A stretch of 64,000 nucleotides of DNA from Pseudonocardia sp. TRM90224 (GCF_021245725.1 NZ_JAJGSX010000004.1:62001-126000); one strand, 5' to 3'. Shown: positions 36,083-44,836, numbered from the stretch's first letter. Made by a program: numbers and translations. The notes: generated from the letters alone by a model not told the origin.

Positions 36083-36745
36083 TCAGTGGTCCGTCGTGCC
36101 GGCGACCACGAGGCCGGACTCGTAGGCGAACGCCACCGCCTGCACACGATCGCGCAGACCGAGCTTGCTCAGGACGTTGCTGACGTGCGTCTTCACGGTG
36201 TGCTCGCTGAGGATCATGTCGGCGGCGATCTCGGCGTTCGAGAGGCCGCGGGCCACCCGCCGCAGCGTCTCGGACTCGCGCTCGGTGAGCGCGGCGAGCT
36301 GCGCGGCGAGCCGGGGCACCGGGTGGCCGCCGCTCACCACGCTCGCGACGAGCCTGCGGGTGACGGACGGCGCGAGCAGCGCATCCCCTCCCGCGACGAT
36401 CCGCACGGCCTCGACCAGCTCGTCGCGGCGCATGTCCTTGAGGAGGAACCCGCTCGCCCCGGCCCGCAGCGCGGCGAAGACGTACTCGTCGAGGTCGAAC
36501 ATGGTCAGCACCAGCACCTTCGCGCCGGTCGCCGCGCAGATCGCGCTCGTCGCCTCCACGCCGTCGACGTTCGGCATCCGGACGTCCATCAGCACCACGT
36601 CCGGCTGGAGCCGGGTCGCTGCGCGGACGGCCTCCGCGCCGTCCGCGGCCTCACCGACGACGGTCATGTCGGGCTGCGCATCGAGGATCATGCTGAAGCC
36701 GGCGCGGAAGAGGTCCTGGTCGTCGACGACGAGCACACGCAGCAA
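36083..36745 (-). CDS. NarL/LuxR-family response regulator
   Basis: A 220-residue regulator. The receiver domain starts LRVLVVDDQDLFRAGFSMIL, with phospho-acceptor Asp54 in VVLMDVRMPNVDG and Lys in GFLLKDMRRDEL. The LuxR HTH is LTERESETLRRVARGLSNAEIAADMILSEHTVKTHVSNVLSKL. It starts at TTG 36745 after a GAAGGGAA site, 12 bp downstream of its kinase partner. Confidence 0.92.
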   Translation of the reverse strand: MLRVLVVDDQDLFRAGFSMILDAQPDMTVVGEAADGAEAVRAATRLQPDVVLMDVRMPNVDGVEATSAICAATGAKVLVLTMFDLDEYVFAALRAGASGFLLKDMRRDELVEAVRIVAGGDALLAPSVTRRLVASVVSGGHPVPRLAAQLAALTERESETLRRVARGLSNAEIAADMILSEHTVKTHVSNVLSKLGLRDRVQAVAFAYESGLVVAGTTDH

Positions 36746-36757
36746 CAGGGTTCCCTT

Positions 36758-37861
36758 CTACTCGACCGGCAGGGCCGCTTCGACGGCGAACCCGCCGCCG
36801 GCGCGGGCACCGGCGTGCAGCGTGCCGCCGCAGGACCGGGCCCGCTCGCGCATCCCGACCAGACCGTAGCCGGCGCTGTCGTGCGAGCCGGTGTCCCCGC
36901 CCTCGCTGGTCACCTCGATCGCGAGACCGCCGGCCGTCCAGCCGAGTCGCACGCGTATCGGCCCGGGCCCGCCGTGCCGAACGGCGTTGGTGAGCGACTC
37001 CTGGACGATCCGGTACGCGGCGACGTCGACGTCGGCCGGCACTGGCCGCCGCGGACCGTCCTCGATCAGCTCGACGGTGGCGCCGGCCGCGCGGGTCTGC
37101 TCGACCAGCCGCGGGATCGCGTCGGTGCCCGGTTGCGGGTGCCGGTCGGCCGGCGCGTCGGCACGGAGGGCGCCGAGCGCGCGCCGCAGCTGGACGAGCG
37201 CCGAACGACCGGTCTTGGCGATGGCGTCGAAGGTCGCCGTCGCCTTCTCGGGGTGCGCCGGCAGGGTGACCGGACCGGCCTCGGCCTGCACGATCATGAT
37301 TCCGACCGAGTGGGTGACGATGTCGTGCAGGTCGCGCGCGATCCGGCTGCGTTCCCGCATCGTGGCCGCCGCACGCTCCTCGTCGAGCCGGCGGGCGCGT
37401 TCCCGCATGGCGGCGAGCTGGGCGTCGCGGGCGCGCACGCTGGTGCCCAGCGCGTACGCGGCGACGTAGGCGATGCCCAGGTAGCGGGCGACCACCAGGT
37501 CCTCGTGCGGGACGGCCACGGAGACGACGATCCCGGCGGCGGTGGCCGCGCCGGCCGCCCACCGCTGCCACGACGTCCCGATCGCCGCCACCGTGTAGAC
37601 CCCGACCAGCCCGCCGAACGGCACGATCGGTGGGAGGCCGGCCAGCGCGAGCGCGATCGTCGCAGCGCCGACGACCGCGAGGACAGTCATCATGCGGCGG
37701 GTCCGCCACAGCAGCGGGACGGACGCCGGCAGCGCGAGGCCGATCGACCACCAGGTCGGCGAGCCCGACGCCGGCCACGCCGCGCCGGCGAACGCGGCGA
37801 CCACGACCGCCGTATCGACCACCGCAGGGCCGATCGCCGCAGGTCGGATGGACCGGATCAC
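36758..37861 (-). CDS. Two-component sensor histidine kinase (HisKA_3)
   Basis: A 367-residue kinase with about four N-terminal transmembrane segments (around 13-30, 38-52, 58-78 and 82-140 in part). The HisKA_3 box is RSRIARDLHDIVTHSVGIMI, with His179 the phospho-acceptor. The HATPase_c domain has RIVQESLTNAVRHG, then GYGLVGMRERARS. GTG 37861 has a strong GGGGGAG site. It forms a pair with the regulator at 36083-36745. Confidence 0.92.
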   Translation of the reverse strand: MIRSIRPAAIGPAVVDTAVVVAAFAGAAWPASGSPTWWSIGLALPASVPLLWRTRRMMTVLAVVGAATIALALAGLPPIVPFGGLVGVYTVAAIGTSWQRWAAGAATAAGIVVSVAVPHEDLVVARYLGIAYVAAYALGTSVRARDAQLAAMRERARRLDEERAAATMRERSRIARDLHDIVTHSVGIMIVQAEAGPVTLPAHPEKATATFDAIAKTGRSALVQLRRALGALRADAPADRHPQPGTDAIPRLVEQTRAAGATVELIEDGPRRPVPADVDVAAYRIVQESLTNAVRHGGPGPIRVRLGWTAGGLAIEVTSEGGDTGSHDSAGYGLVGMRERARSCGGTLHAGARAGGGFAVEAALPVE

Positions 37862-37944
37862 GTGCTCCCCCGTTCGCAGGGAGGTCAGTATGCGGCGTCC
37901 GGCGCCGGGTCGACCTCCCTCGTACGAGCGAGCGCGAGCTCGTC

Positions 37945-38111
37945 CTAGTGCCCCGTCACGGAAGGTTGGCACGGGAATCGGGTGATCCAGTCGTCCGCTG
38001 GCAAGGCGCCGCCCGCAGCTCAGACCGGGCGTCTTTGCAAGGGCGGCAACGCCGCCAGCGGGCGACTGGGCGCCCGAGTTCCGTGGTGAACCTTTCGTGA
38101 CGGGGCACTAG
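37945..38111. repeat. MITE-like 167-bp element with 23-bp terminal inverted repeats
   Basis: The ends are CTAGTGCCCCGTCACG... and ...CGTGACGGGGCACTAG, matching over 23 bases with one mismatch. Internal arms CCAGTCGTCCGCTGGC and GCCAGCGGGCGACTGG also pair, so the whole element can fold as one long hairpin. There is no coding capacity. The last bases provide the TAG stop codon of the P450 gene. Size and architecture fit a miniature inverted-repeat transposable element or a REP-like element. Confidence 0.65.
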
Positions 38112-39289
38112 GCCAACCGGAGCGGCAGCGCGGCCGGGCCGGTGAGTCCGAGGCGCAGCCCGGGTGTGACGGGCCCGGCGAGCGTCGGGTTGCGCAGGCT
38201 GCCGGCGAGCACGGGCAGCGCTTCGGCGATCTCCGCGCGGGCGAGCTGGGCGCCGAGGCAGTAGTGGATCCCGCCGCCGAACGTCAGCTGGCCCGCCGTA
38301 CGGGTGGCGGTGATGTCGAACCGGGCCTCGCCGAACGCGTCCGGATCGGTGTGCGCCGCGTTGATGAGCACGTTGACGAACGTGCCGGCGGGGATCGTCA
38401 GGTCGCGGAAGACGATCTCGGCGTCGGTGGTGCGCCAGATGGTGTTGACGGCCGGCGCGACACGCATGATCTCCTCGACCGCCCGCGGGGCGAGCGCGGG
38501 ATCGTCGGCGAGCGCGCGCCACTGCGCGGGATGGGCGACGAACAGGCGCATCGCCTGCCCGAGCTGCTGGCGGGTGGTGTCGTTGCCCGCGAACAGCAGC
38601 GCGCTCACCATCGTCCGCAGCTCGGCGTCGGTCAGCCGGTCGCCCTCCTCCTCGGCGGCGATGAGCTCCGAGAGCAGGTCGGTGCCCTGGTCCACCCGCC
38701 GCTGCGCGATCAGATCGTCGACGGCGGAGTGCAGATCGGCGAGCGCGTCCTCTATCCGTTGCCGGTGCTCGACCACCGAAACGCTGAATATGAGCCCGAT
38801 CTCGTTCGGCCATCGCCGGAAGTTCTCGTGCTGCTCGCGCGGAACGCCGAGCAGCTCGCAAAGGATCCGCGCCGGATAGCGGTCGGCGAAATCGGCCATG
38901 AACTCGCATTCGCCCGCTTCCGCGATCGGCGCGACCAGCTCGGCCGCGACCGTCCGCATGATCGGGCGCAACCGGTCCACCGCGGCCCGGGTGAACGCCT
39001 TGCTCACCAGCCGGCGCAACCGGGAATGGTCGGTGCCTTCGAGGCTGGGGAGGATGGCGCCCATCCAGTCGACCATCGGCCCGGACGTCACCCCTTGCGC
39101 GGCGAGCGACTCGACCCCGCCCCAGCGCACCCTCCGGTCCGCGAGCAGCTCGAACGCCTCCCCGTGGCGCAGCACCGCGATCCCGAGGGGCGTCCGCGCG
39201 TACCACCCCGCCGCCCGCGCCTCGGCGACCGCGTCCGACTCCGGATCGAACTCGTGATCCAACACATCGAGCTCAGCCACCGCCTGCAT
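38108..39289 (-). CDS. Cytochrome P450
   Basis: Soluble bacterial P450 of 393 residues. The I-helix oxygen motif is FAGNDTT (233-239), the K-helix ExxR is EIMR (273-276), and the haem loop is FGGGIHYCLG, with Cys344 the thiolate ligand. Substrate-recognition regions give no clear substrate. ATG 39289 has an AGAGGGCGG site. No ferredoxin gene is adjacent. Its stop codon lies within the terminal repeat of the MITE-like element. Confidence 0.95.
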   Translation of the reverse strand: MQAVAELDVLDHEFDPESDAVAEARAAGWYARTPLGIAVLRHGEAFELLADRRVRWGGVESLAAQGVTSGPMVDWMGAILPSLEGTDHSRLRRLVSKAFTRAAVDRLRPIMRTVAAELVAPIAEAGECEFMADFADRYPARILCELLGVPREQHENFRRWPNEIGLIFSVSVVEHRQRIEDALADLHSAVDDLIAQRRVDQGTDLLSELIAAEEEGDRLTDAELRTMVSALLFAGNDTTRQQLGQAMRLFVAHPAQWRALADDPALAPRAVEEIMRVAPAVNTIWRTTDAEIVFRDLTIPAGTFVNVLINAAHTDPDAFGEARFDITATRTAGQLTFGGGIHYCLGAQLARAEIAEALPVLAGSLRNPTLAGPVTPGLRLGLTGPAALPLRLA

Positions 39290-39548
39290 TTCCGTACCGC
39301 CCTCTCGACTGCCGTGATCCGGTACCACGACGCTAAGAGCGGGCGCGACGGCCGGCCATCCCACGTTTCTGGTATCCCCGGTCGCGAGCTGATACGGGCG
39401 TTCTCCGCCCCGATGCCCGAATTCCGAGCCCGAGCAGCTGCTTTCCCACCGCTGGTTTGGCCGCCCGTTCGGTTTCCGTTCATGAGCCTGTCGACGGCGC
39501 GAGCGACCCTGTAGCCCCTCTGCTCCGACTACAGGGGAACGAGAGCGC

Positions 39549-40679
39549 ATGGATGTCACATTGATCGTCGTCGTGGTTGTGGCGACGGCACTCATCTTCG
39601 ATTTCACCAACGGCTTCCACGACACCGCGAACGCGATGGCGACGTCGATCGCGACCGGTGCGCTCTCGCCGAGGACGGCGGTGACGATCGCGGGGATCCT
39701 CAATCTCGTCGGCGCGTTCCTGTCCGTCCAGGTCGCGTTGACGATCTCCAGCGGGCTGGTCGACGAGGCGCAGATCAACCCGATCGTCATCTTCGCCGGG
39801 CTGGTCGGCGCCATCCTGTGGAACCTGCTGACCTGGCTGCTGGGGCTCCCGTCCAGCTCGTCGCACGCCCTGTTCGGCGGGCTCATCGGTGCGACGTCGG
39901 TCGCGGCGGGCGCCGGCGCGGTCAACTTCGGCAAGGTGCTGACGGCCGTCGTCATCCCCGCTGTGATCTCGCCCGTCCTCGCCGGCGTCGTCGCACTCGT
40001 CGCGACCTTCCTCGCCTACCGGATCACGGCGCGCGCCGACAAGGGCACCGTGAGCCGCGGGTTCAAGCTCGGCCAGATCGTCTCGGCCTCGATGGTCGCG
40101 CTCGCGCACGGCACGAACGACGCGCAGAAGACGATGGGCGTCATCACCCTGACCTTGATCACGGCCGGGGCGCTGCCCCGCGGGTCGGCGCCGCCGTTCT
40201 GGGTGATCCTCTCCGCGGGGCTGGCGATCGCGCTCGGCACGTACATCGGCGGGTGGCGGATCATCCGGACGCTCGGCAAGCGGGTCAGCGAGATCCAGAC
40301 CCCGCAGGGCTTCGCGGCAGAAACGAGTGCGACCGCGGTCATCCTCGCGTCGTCGCACCTCGGCTTCGCCCTCTCGACGACCCAGGTGGCCACCGGAGCG
40401 ATCTTCGGCGCCGGTGCCGGCCGCAGGCTCGCGTCGGTGCAGTGGGGCGTCGCCGGTCGGATGGCAATCGCATGGATCCTCACGCTCCCGGCGGCGGCCG
40501 CGGTGGGCGCCGCCTCCGCGCTGCTCGCCTCCACCGGCACCATCGGGACGATCGTCGTCGCTCTGGTCGCGATCGCGATGGGGGCAGGCATCTACGCCGC
40601 GTCGCGGCGGCGCCCCGTGACGGCAGGGAACGTCAACGAGGTGCCCGCACCGGCGGCACCCGTCACCAGCGCAGCGTGA
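39549..40679 (+). CDS. pit: PiT-family inorganic phosphate transporter
   Basis: Low-affinity phosphate/proton (metal-phosphate) symporter of 376 residues with about ten transmembrane segments. Both PiT signatures are visible: FDFTNGFHDTANAMATSIATGALSPR near the N-terminus and ALAHGTNDAQKTMGVITL in the second half. LGLPSSSSHALFGGLIGA is also present. ATG 39549 follows GGGGAACGAG. Confidence 0.96.
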   Translation: MDVTLIVVVVVATALIFDFTNGFHDTANAMATSIATGALSPRTAVTIAGILNLVGAFLSVQVALTISSGLVDEAQINPIVIFAGLVGAILWNLLTWLLGLPSSSSHALFGGLIGATSVAAGAGAVNFGKVLTAVVIPAVISPVLAGVVALVATFLAYRITARADKGTVSRGFKLGQIVSASMVALAHGTNDAQKTMGVITLTLITAGALPRGSAPPFWVILSAGLAIALGTYIGGWRIIRTLGKRVSEIQTPQGFAAETSATAVILASSHLGFALSTTQVATGAIFGAGAGRRLASVQWGVAGRMAIAWILTLPAAAAVGAASALLASTGTIGTIVVALVAIAMGAGIYAASRRRPVTAGNVNEVPAPAAPVTSAA

Positions 40680-40689
40680 AAGGGGACTC

Positions 40690-40938
40690 GTGATGAGCAT
40701 TGCCTGGGGATCACTGCTCGTGGTGTGCGCGGTGGCGCTCGCGGTCGGCGTCGCGGTCGTGGCACTCGTGGCGTTCGCGCTGGTCGGGCTCTCCGCACGG
40801 GTGGCCGAACCGGCGGGCGGCCCGAACGACGGCGCACCGCCTGCCATGAGCCCGGCGGCCGGCACCGCGATCGCCGTGATCTGCCTGGTGGCGGTGGCGG
40901 CGATCGTCGCTTACGGGTTGTACGTCATCGTCGCCTGA
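40690..40938 (+). CDS. Small two-segment membrane protein
   Basis: An 82-residue protein with hydrophobic segments at about 6-34 and 56-80, separated by a Pro/Gly-rich loop. It begins 11 bp after the phosphate transporter with an AAGGGGAC site, so it belongs to the same operon. Small membrane proteins often accompany PiT in actinomycetes; the function is unknown. Confidence 0.75.
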   Translation: MMSIAWGSLLVVCAVALAVGVAVVALVAFALVGLSARVAEPAGGPNDGAPPAMSPAAGTAIAVICLVAVAAIVAYGLYVIVA

Positions 40939-41020
40939 GGGACGTTCACCGCGGCGGTACGGTGCCGCAGGGTGCTGACCCTCTCGCACCCGACGCACCT
41001 GGTCGGATCGGAGCCGGAAC

Positions 41021-41467
41021 ATGACGACCGTCGCGGGCGAGATCGCCGTGCTGCTGGGCGTGCTCGGGCTGCGTAAGGGGGACGACCGCATCCTCGATGC
41101 CGTCGCACTCGTCGGCCCCAAGATGGAGGTCGAGGAGTTGGACTTCGATGGCGAGCGGTCGACGTACTACTGCTTCCGCCCGGCCGGGACCGATCTGCTG
41201 TTCGAGAACGACCTGCTCGTAGCGGCGATCGTGCGGACCCGAACGGCCCCCGGCGACGAGGGCTACGGGCTGTATCCGCGGCCGACGGAACTCGTCGAAG
41301 GCCTCTCACCGACCGCGACCCGCGCCGAGGTCGCGGCGATGCTGGGACATCCGGAGCGGGCCGGGTCGGGGTTCGACCGGTACGAAGTGAACGGTCACTA
41401 CTTGCACTTCGAGTTCGCCGCTGACGGCCGCGCCACCAAGGTCTCGGCGTTGCTCGACCCGGTCTGA
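41021..41467 (+). CDS. Hypothetical protein
   Basis: A 148-residue soluble protein, alpha/beta in composition, without a recognised motif. Notable segments are MEVEELDFDGERSTYYCFRPAGTDLLFENDLLVAAIVRT and GLYPRPTELVEGLSPTATRAEVAAMLGHPERAG. The layout recalls small immunity or SMI-like proteins, but I cannot name a family. It converges on the GNAT gene with a 17-bp gap. Confidence 0.65.
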   Translation: MTTVAGEIAVLLGVLGLRKGDDRILDAVALVGPKMEVEELDFDGERSTYYCFRPAGTDLLFENDLLVAAIVRTRTAPGDEGYGLYPRPTELVEGLSPTATRAEVAAMLGHPERAGSGFDRYEVNGHYLHFEFAADGRATKVSALLDPV

Positions 41468-41484
41468 CGGCCGGCTCTACGGCT

Positions 41485-41958
41485 CTACGGCTCGAAGTCG
41501 AGCAGCAGCAGCGGGCGGGCCCACGTCGTCCCACCCGAGGGTGGGATCTCCCCCGCCGGGACGGCGCCGACCGCCCGGTAGAACGACTCCGACGGTGGGT
41601 GCGACACGATGTGGATCCGCCGGATGCCCGTCCTGCGGGCGAGCGCGACGACGTCGTCCATCAGGATCCGGCCGATCCCGCGCCGCTGCTGGTCGTTGGC
41701 GACGAACATGAAGTCGAGCTCGGCCTCGCCCGCCACCCCGCGCCCCGGGACCAGCAGGCTGGCGAACCCGACGATGGTCTCCCCGTCGACGCAGACCCTG
41801 GTCGGGTTGGCGGCCATGTACGCCTCGTCCACGACCTGCCTGGCGACCATGGCCTGGTACTCGCCGGTGTACGCCGCCGACTCGCGCACGAGCGCGGTCA
41901 GCTCCGGCCCGTCGTGCGGCTGCGCGTCGCGGATCTCGAACTCGTCGCCGGTCGCCAT
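41485..41958 (-). CDS. GNAT-family N-acetyltransferase
   Basis: A 157-residue acetyltransferase. The acetyl-CoA motif A is DFMFVANDQQRRGIGRILMDDVVALAR (Q/RxxGxG/A = QRRGIG), followed by IRRIHIVSHPPSESFYRAVGAV (motif B). The substrate is unknown. I chose ATG 41958, which has AGGAAGG upstream, over an upstream in-frame start that would add 28 atypical residues and run into the operator region at 42008. Confidence 0.88.
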   Translation of the reverse strand: MATGDEFEIRDAQPHDGPELTALVRESAAYTGEYQAMVARQVVDEAYMAANPTRVCVDGETIVGFASLLVPGRGVAGEAELDFMFVANDQQRRGIGRILMDDVVALARRTGIRRIHIVSHPPSESFYRAVGAVPAGEIPPSGGTTWARPLLLLDFEP

Positions 41959-42007
41959 CCCGTCATCCTTCCTGACACCACCGTCGCTGCCTTGCGCACC
42001 ATCAAAA

Positions 42008-42064
42008 CGGAGATGACAGCTCCGATTCGTGGTAGCCTCCATCGAAACGGAGATTGAGACTCCG
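42008..42064. promoter_or_regulatory. Two TetR-type operators upstream of the SDR gene
   Basis: CGGAG-N7-CTCCG occurs at 42008-42024 and again at 42048-42064, 40 bases apart, 24 bp before the SDR start codon. The flanking AAA and ATT/AAT bases extend the symmetry. The same palindrome lies at 43916-43932 before the TetR gene, which identifies that regulator as the likely binder. Confidence 0.75.
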
Positions 42065-42087
42065 AATCAGCTCGCAGGAGTGGCGCC

Positions 42088-43107
42088 ATGAACGAGACCG
42101 TCCTGGTGACCGGCGGCACGGGCTTCGTCGCCGGTCATTGCATCGTTGCGCTGTTGGAGCGCGGCTACGCCGTGCGCACGACGGTGCGCAGCGCCGCGCG
42201 GGCGGAGGCGGTGCGCACCTCCGTGTCGACCACGGTCGACCCCGGCGACCGGCTGAGCTTCGCCGTGGCCGATCTGACCTCCGACGAGGGCTGGTCCGAC
42301 GCGGTTGCCGGCTGCGACCACGTCCTGCACGTCGCCTCCCCGCTGGGCGCCGACGCCCCGAAGGACCCGGACGCCCTCATCGCGCCCGCCCGTGACGGCG
42401 CGTTGCGCGTGCTGCGTGCCGCCACCGAGGCAGGCGTGGGACGGGTCGTGATGACGTCGGCCTGCGCCGCCGCGTCGCCCCCGCTCGCCGGCCCCGACAG
42501 CACCAGCGACGAGACCCGCTGGACCGACCTGACCGACCCCTCGCTGACGGCGTACCGGAAGTCCAAGGCGGTCTCGGAACAGGCCGTCTGGGACTTCATG
42601 GCCGGCTACGAGGGCCCGACGACGCTCACCACCGTGCTGCCCGGCGCCGTGTTCGGGCCGGTGCTCAACCCCGGCAACCGCGGCTCGGTCCAGGTGATCG
42701 AACGCCTGCTCGGCGGCATGCCCGGCACCCCGCGGATCGGGTTCGAGGTGGTGGACGTGCGTGACCTCGCCGACGTCCACATCCGCGCGATGGTGGCCCC
42801 GGAAGCCGCCGGGCAACGCTTCATCGCCGCCGGCGAGTTCCTGTGGATGTCCGACATCGCCCGCGAGCTGCGGGCCGGGCTCGGCGCGGCGGCCCGCAAG
42901 GTCCCCACCCGCACCCTGCCCGACTGGACGGTCCGCCTCACGGCCCGGCTCGACCCCGGCGTCCGCGCCCTCGCGCCGTACCTGGGCCACAAGCACCTGC
43001 ACACGTCCGCGAAGGCCGAGCAGGTGTTGGGGTGGAAGGCCCGCCCGGCCGCCGAGACCGTGATCGACTGCGCCCGCAGCCTGCTCGCCCCCCGGGTGGT
43101 GGGGTGA
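42088..43107 (+). CDS. Extended SDR, aldehyde/ketone reductase-like
   Basis: NAD(P)-dependent extended short-chain dehydrogenase of 339 residues. The cofactor motif is VLVTGGTGFVAGHCIVALLERGYAVRTTVRS, the catalytic tyrosine motif is YRKSK (SLTAYRKSKAVSE), and VMTSACAAA precedes it. It resembles the dihydroflavonol/cinnamoyl-CoA-reductase-like aldehyde reductases. ATG 42088 follows GCAGGAG. The promoter carries two operators shared with the TetR gene at 43266-43895. Confidence 0.9.
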   Translation: MNETVLVTGGTGFVAGHCIVALLERGYAVRTTVRSAARAEAVRTSVSTTVDPGDRLSFAVADLTSDEGWSDAVAGCDHVLHVASPLGADAPKDPDALIAPARDGALRVLRAATEAGVGRVVMTSACAAASPPLAGPDSTSDETRWTDLTDPSLTAYRKSKAVSEQAVWDFMAGYEGPTTLTTVLPGAVFGPVLNPGNRGSVQVIERLLGGMPGTPRIGFEVVDVRDLADVHIRAMVAPEAAGQRFIAAGEFLWMSDIARELRAGLGAAARKVPTRTLPDWTVRLTARLDPGVRALAPYLGHKHLHTSAKAEQVLGWKARPAAETVIDCARSLLAPRVVG

Positions 43108-43152
43108 GCCCACCGCAGCAACCGCGTGGCCTCCCCAACCCCCCGGTGAGCT

Positions 43153-43222
43153 GAAGTTCCCCACCGTTTTGGGCACATGCGCGCTCGTGGAGCGCGCATC
43201 CACCCAAAACGGTGGGGAAGTT
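43153..43222. repeat. Family A palindrome, copy 7, between convergent genes
   Basis: Outer arms AAGTTCCCCACCGTTTTGGG and CCCAAAACGGTGGGGAA. The left inner arm is CACATGCGCGC (a hybrid of types) and the right is GCGCGCATCCACC. It lies 46 bp after the SDR stop and 44 bp from the convergent TetR stop. Confidence 0.75.
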
Positions 43223-43265
43223 GGGGGTCAGGCGGGGGTGGTGGCCGCCGGACAGGTGCGGACGG

Positions 43266-43895
43266 TCAGCCCCGCCCCTTCCCCGCCTTCAGGACGAGGT
43301 CGAGGTCGGCGAGCGGGGGCGGCGGCACGGGCAGCGGAGGGCGGTCGGTGGCGCGCAGGCCGTCGAGGACGAGCGCGAGGTAGCGCCGCCACAGGTCCGG
43401 CGCGATGCGGCGGCTCATCTCGAACGCGGGCGCGAGCAGCGCGAACACCGCCGCGATGTCCTGCGGCTCGGCGTCGGCGCGGATCACGCCCGCCCGGCGG
43501 GCCCGGTCGAACAGCGCCGTCACCGCGGTGATGATCTCCGGCCAGATCCGGGCCTGTTCCGCGGCGTCGCCGTGGCCGGTGAGGGTCTCGTAGAGCCCGC
43601 GGTCGGCCGCCTGCCGGGCGGCGGTGAGCTCGAAGAACGTCACCAGCGCCGCCCACGGGTCGGCGATGTCGAGCGCGGTACGGGCATCGGCCGCGATCTG
43701 CGCCGTGGCATCGGCCAGGACCACCGCCGCGACGGCCTGCTTGTTCGGGAAGTGCCGGTAGGCCGTCCCGGTGCCGACGCCCGCGTGCCGGGCGATGTCG
43801 TCGAGCGTGGCGTCGAGACCGCGCTCCGCGAAGACCTCGCGGGCGGCGGCGATCAGCCGGCCGCGGTTGCGCACGTAATCCTTGCGCGTGCTCAC
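43266..43895 (-). CDS. TetR-family transcriptional regulator
   Basis: A 209-residue repressor-type protein. The HTH is RLIAAAREVFAERGLDATLDDIARHAGVGTGTAYRHFPNKQAVAAVVL. The C-terminal domain (SETR_C-like) contains ALVTFFELTAARQAADRGLYETLTGHGD. It starts at GTG 43895, 21 bp downstream of a CGGAG-N7-CTCCG palindrome that also occurs twice before the SDR gene, indicating autoregulation and control of that gene. Confidence 0.93.
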   Translation of the reverse strand: MSTRKDYVRNRGRLIAAAREVFAERGLDATLDDIARHAGVGTGTAYRHFPNKQAVAAVVLADATAQIAADARTALDIADPWAALVTFFELTAARQAADRGLYETLTGHGDAAEQARIWPEIITAVTALFDRARRAGVIRADAEPQDIAAVFALLAPAFEMSRRIAPDLWRRYLALVLDGLRATDRPPLPVPPPPLADLDLVLKAGKGRG

Positions 43896-43915
43896 GGCGC
43901 AACCCTACCCGATAT

Positions 43916-43932
43916 CGGAGGCGACATCTCCG
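43916..43932. promoter_or_regulatory. TetR autoregulatory operator
   Basis: CGGAG-GCGACAT-CTCCG, extended by flanking ATATCGGAG and CTCCGTTTC. It has the same half-site and the same seven-base spacing as the two operators at 42008-42064. TAGGGT between the operator and the start codon is a possible -10 element, which would make a near-leaderless transcript. Confidence 0.72.
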
Positions 43933-43978
43933 TTTCCGCTGTGACCCTGGTGAAAGCGCGCTGAAACACCCTCCAGAG

Positions 43979-44836
43979 ATGCTGCCGGGGATGTTCGTCG
44001 ACCTGGTTCTCGCCGCCGCCTACGCCGCAATCTACGCCGTCGTCGCACTGCTGGCGATCGGTCAACGCCTCCGCCGCACCACCGCCTCCGCGGCCGGTCT
44101 CGGCGCGCACCCGATCGACGTCGCCTACCTGAACGAGGGGAAGAAGCTGGCGATCCACACCGCTCTCACGGCCATGTACGTGAGCGGGAGCATCGCCGTG
44201 ACGCCCACCGGGCAGCTCGTCGCCACCCGCGGGATCCGGCCCGGTGCCGAGCCGCTGCCATGGGCGATCCACCGGAAGGTGTCCACCGGGGTCGGGTTCG
44301 CCGCCCTCCTCCTGTTCGATCGCGAGATCACCGGAGCGATCGCACCGACCCGCGCCCGGCTCGTCGCCGCCGGCCTGCTGGTCGCGCCGGATCCGCGGCG
44401 GCGGATGCGCCTGCTCGCCGCGACGATGTTCGGGGTGAGCGCCATCGGCGTGCTCCGCTACCTCGTCGGCATCGAGCCGGGCCCGGCCCGGACGCTGTGG
44501 GCCGTCGGCTACACCGTGTCGTTCTTCACCGCCCTGGCGCTGTGCATGATCCCCCAGCGCACCAGGGGTGGCAGCCGCGCTCTCTCGACGTTGCAGTCCG
44601 AGCACCACACGCTGTCGCCGAGCTCGGCGCCGGACTGGCGGCTCTGCGGTCCGCACCACGCCGCACTCGCCGTCGGGCTCTTCGGCGGGCCGGCGCTGTG
44701 GGCGTCCGCACCGGAGTTCGCCGCGGCGATCGGGGCGAGCCGACCGTCCAACGGCAGCGGGTCCGACGGCGGCGGGTCGGGATGCAGCGGGGGTGGGGGT
44801 GGCGGGTGCGGCGGTGGCGGTGGTTGCGGCAGTTGA
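43979..44836 (+). CDS. TIGR04222-family membrane protein
   Basis: A 285-residue actinomycete membrane protein with a hydrophobic N-terminus (FVDLVLAAAYAAIYAVVALLAIG) and two further membrane segments around 150-185. The characteristic region PIDVAYLNEGKKLAIHTALTAMYVSGSIAVTPTGQLVATRG is present. The C-terminus is a Gly/Cys-rich tail ending GCGGGGGCGS, typical of the family. The function is unknown. It converges with the hydrolase gene, with seven bases between stops. Confidence 0.85.
   Translation: MLPGMFVDLVLAAAYAAIYAVVALLAIGQRLRRTTASAAGLGAHPIDVAYLNEGKKLAIHTALTAMYVSGSIAVTPTGQLVATRGIRPGAEPLPWAIHRKVSTGVGFAALLLFDREITGAIAPTRARLVAAGLLVAPDPRRRMRLLAATMFGVSAIGVLRYLVGIEPGPARTLWAVGYTVSFFTALALCMIPQRTRGGSRALSTLQSEHHTLSPSSAPDWRLCGPHHAALAVGLFGGPALWASAPEFAAAIGASRPSNGSGSDGGGSGCSGGGGGGCGGGGGCGS

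Noticed and set aside
2226..43222. Family A palindromes as a CRISPR-like array
   Set aside because: Copies are kilobases apart, each is a hairpin at a gene end, and there are no spacers or cas genes.
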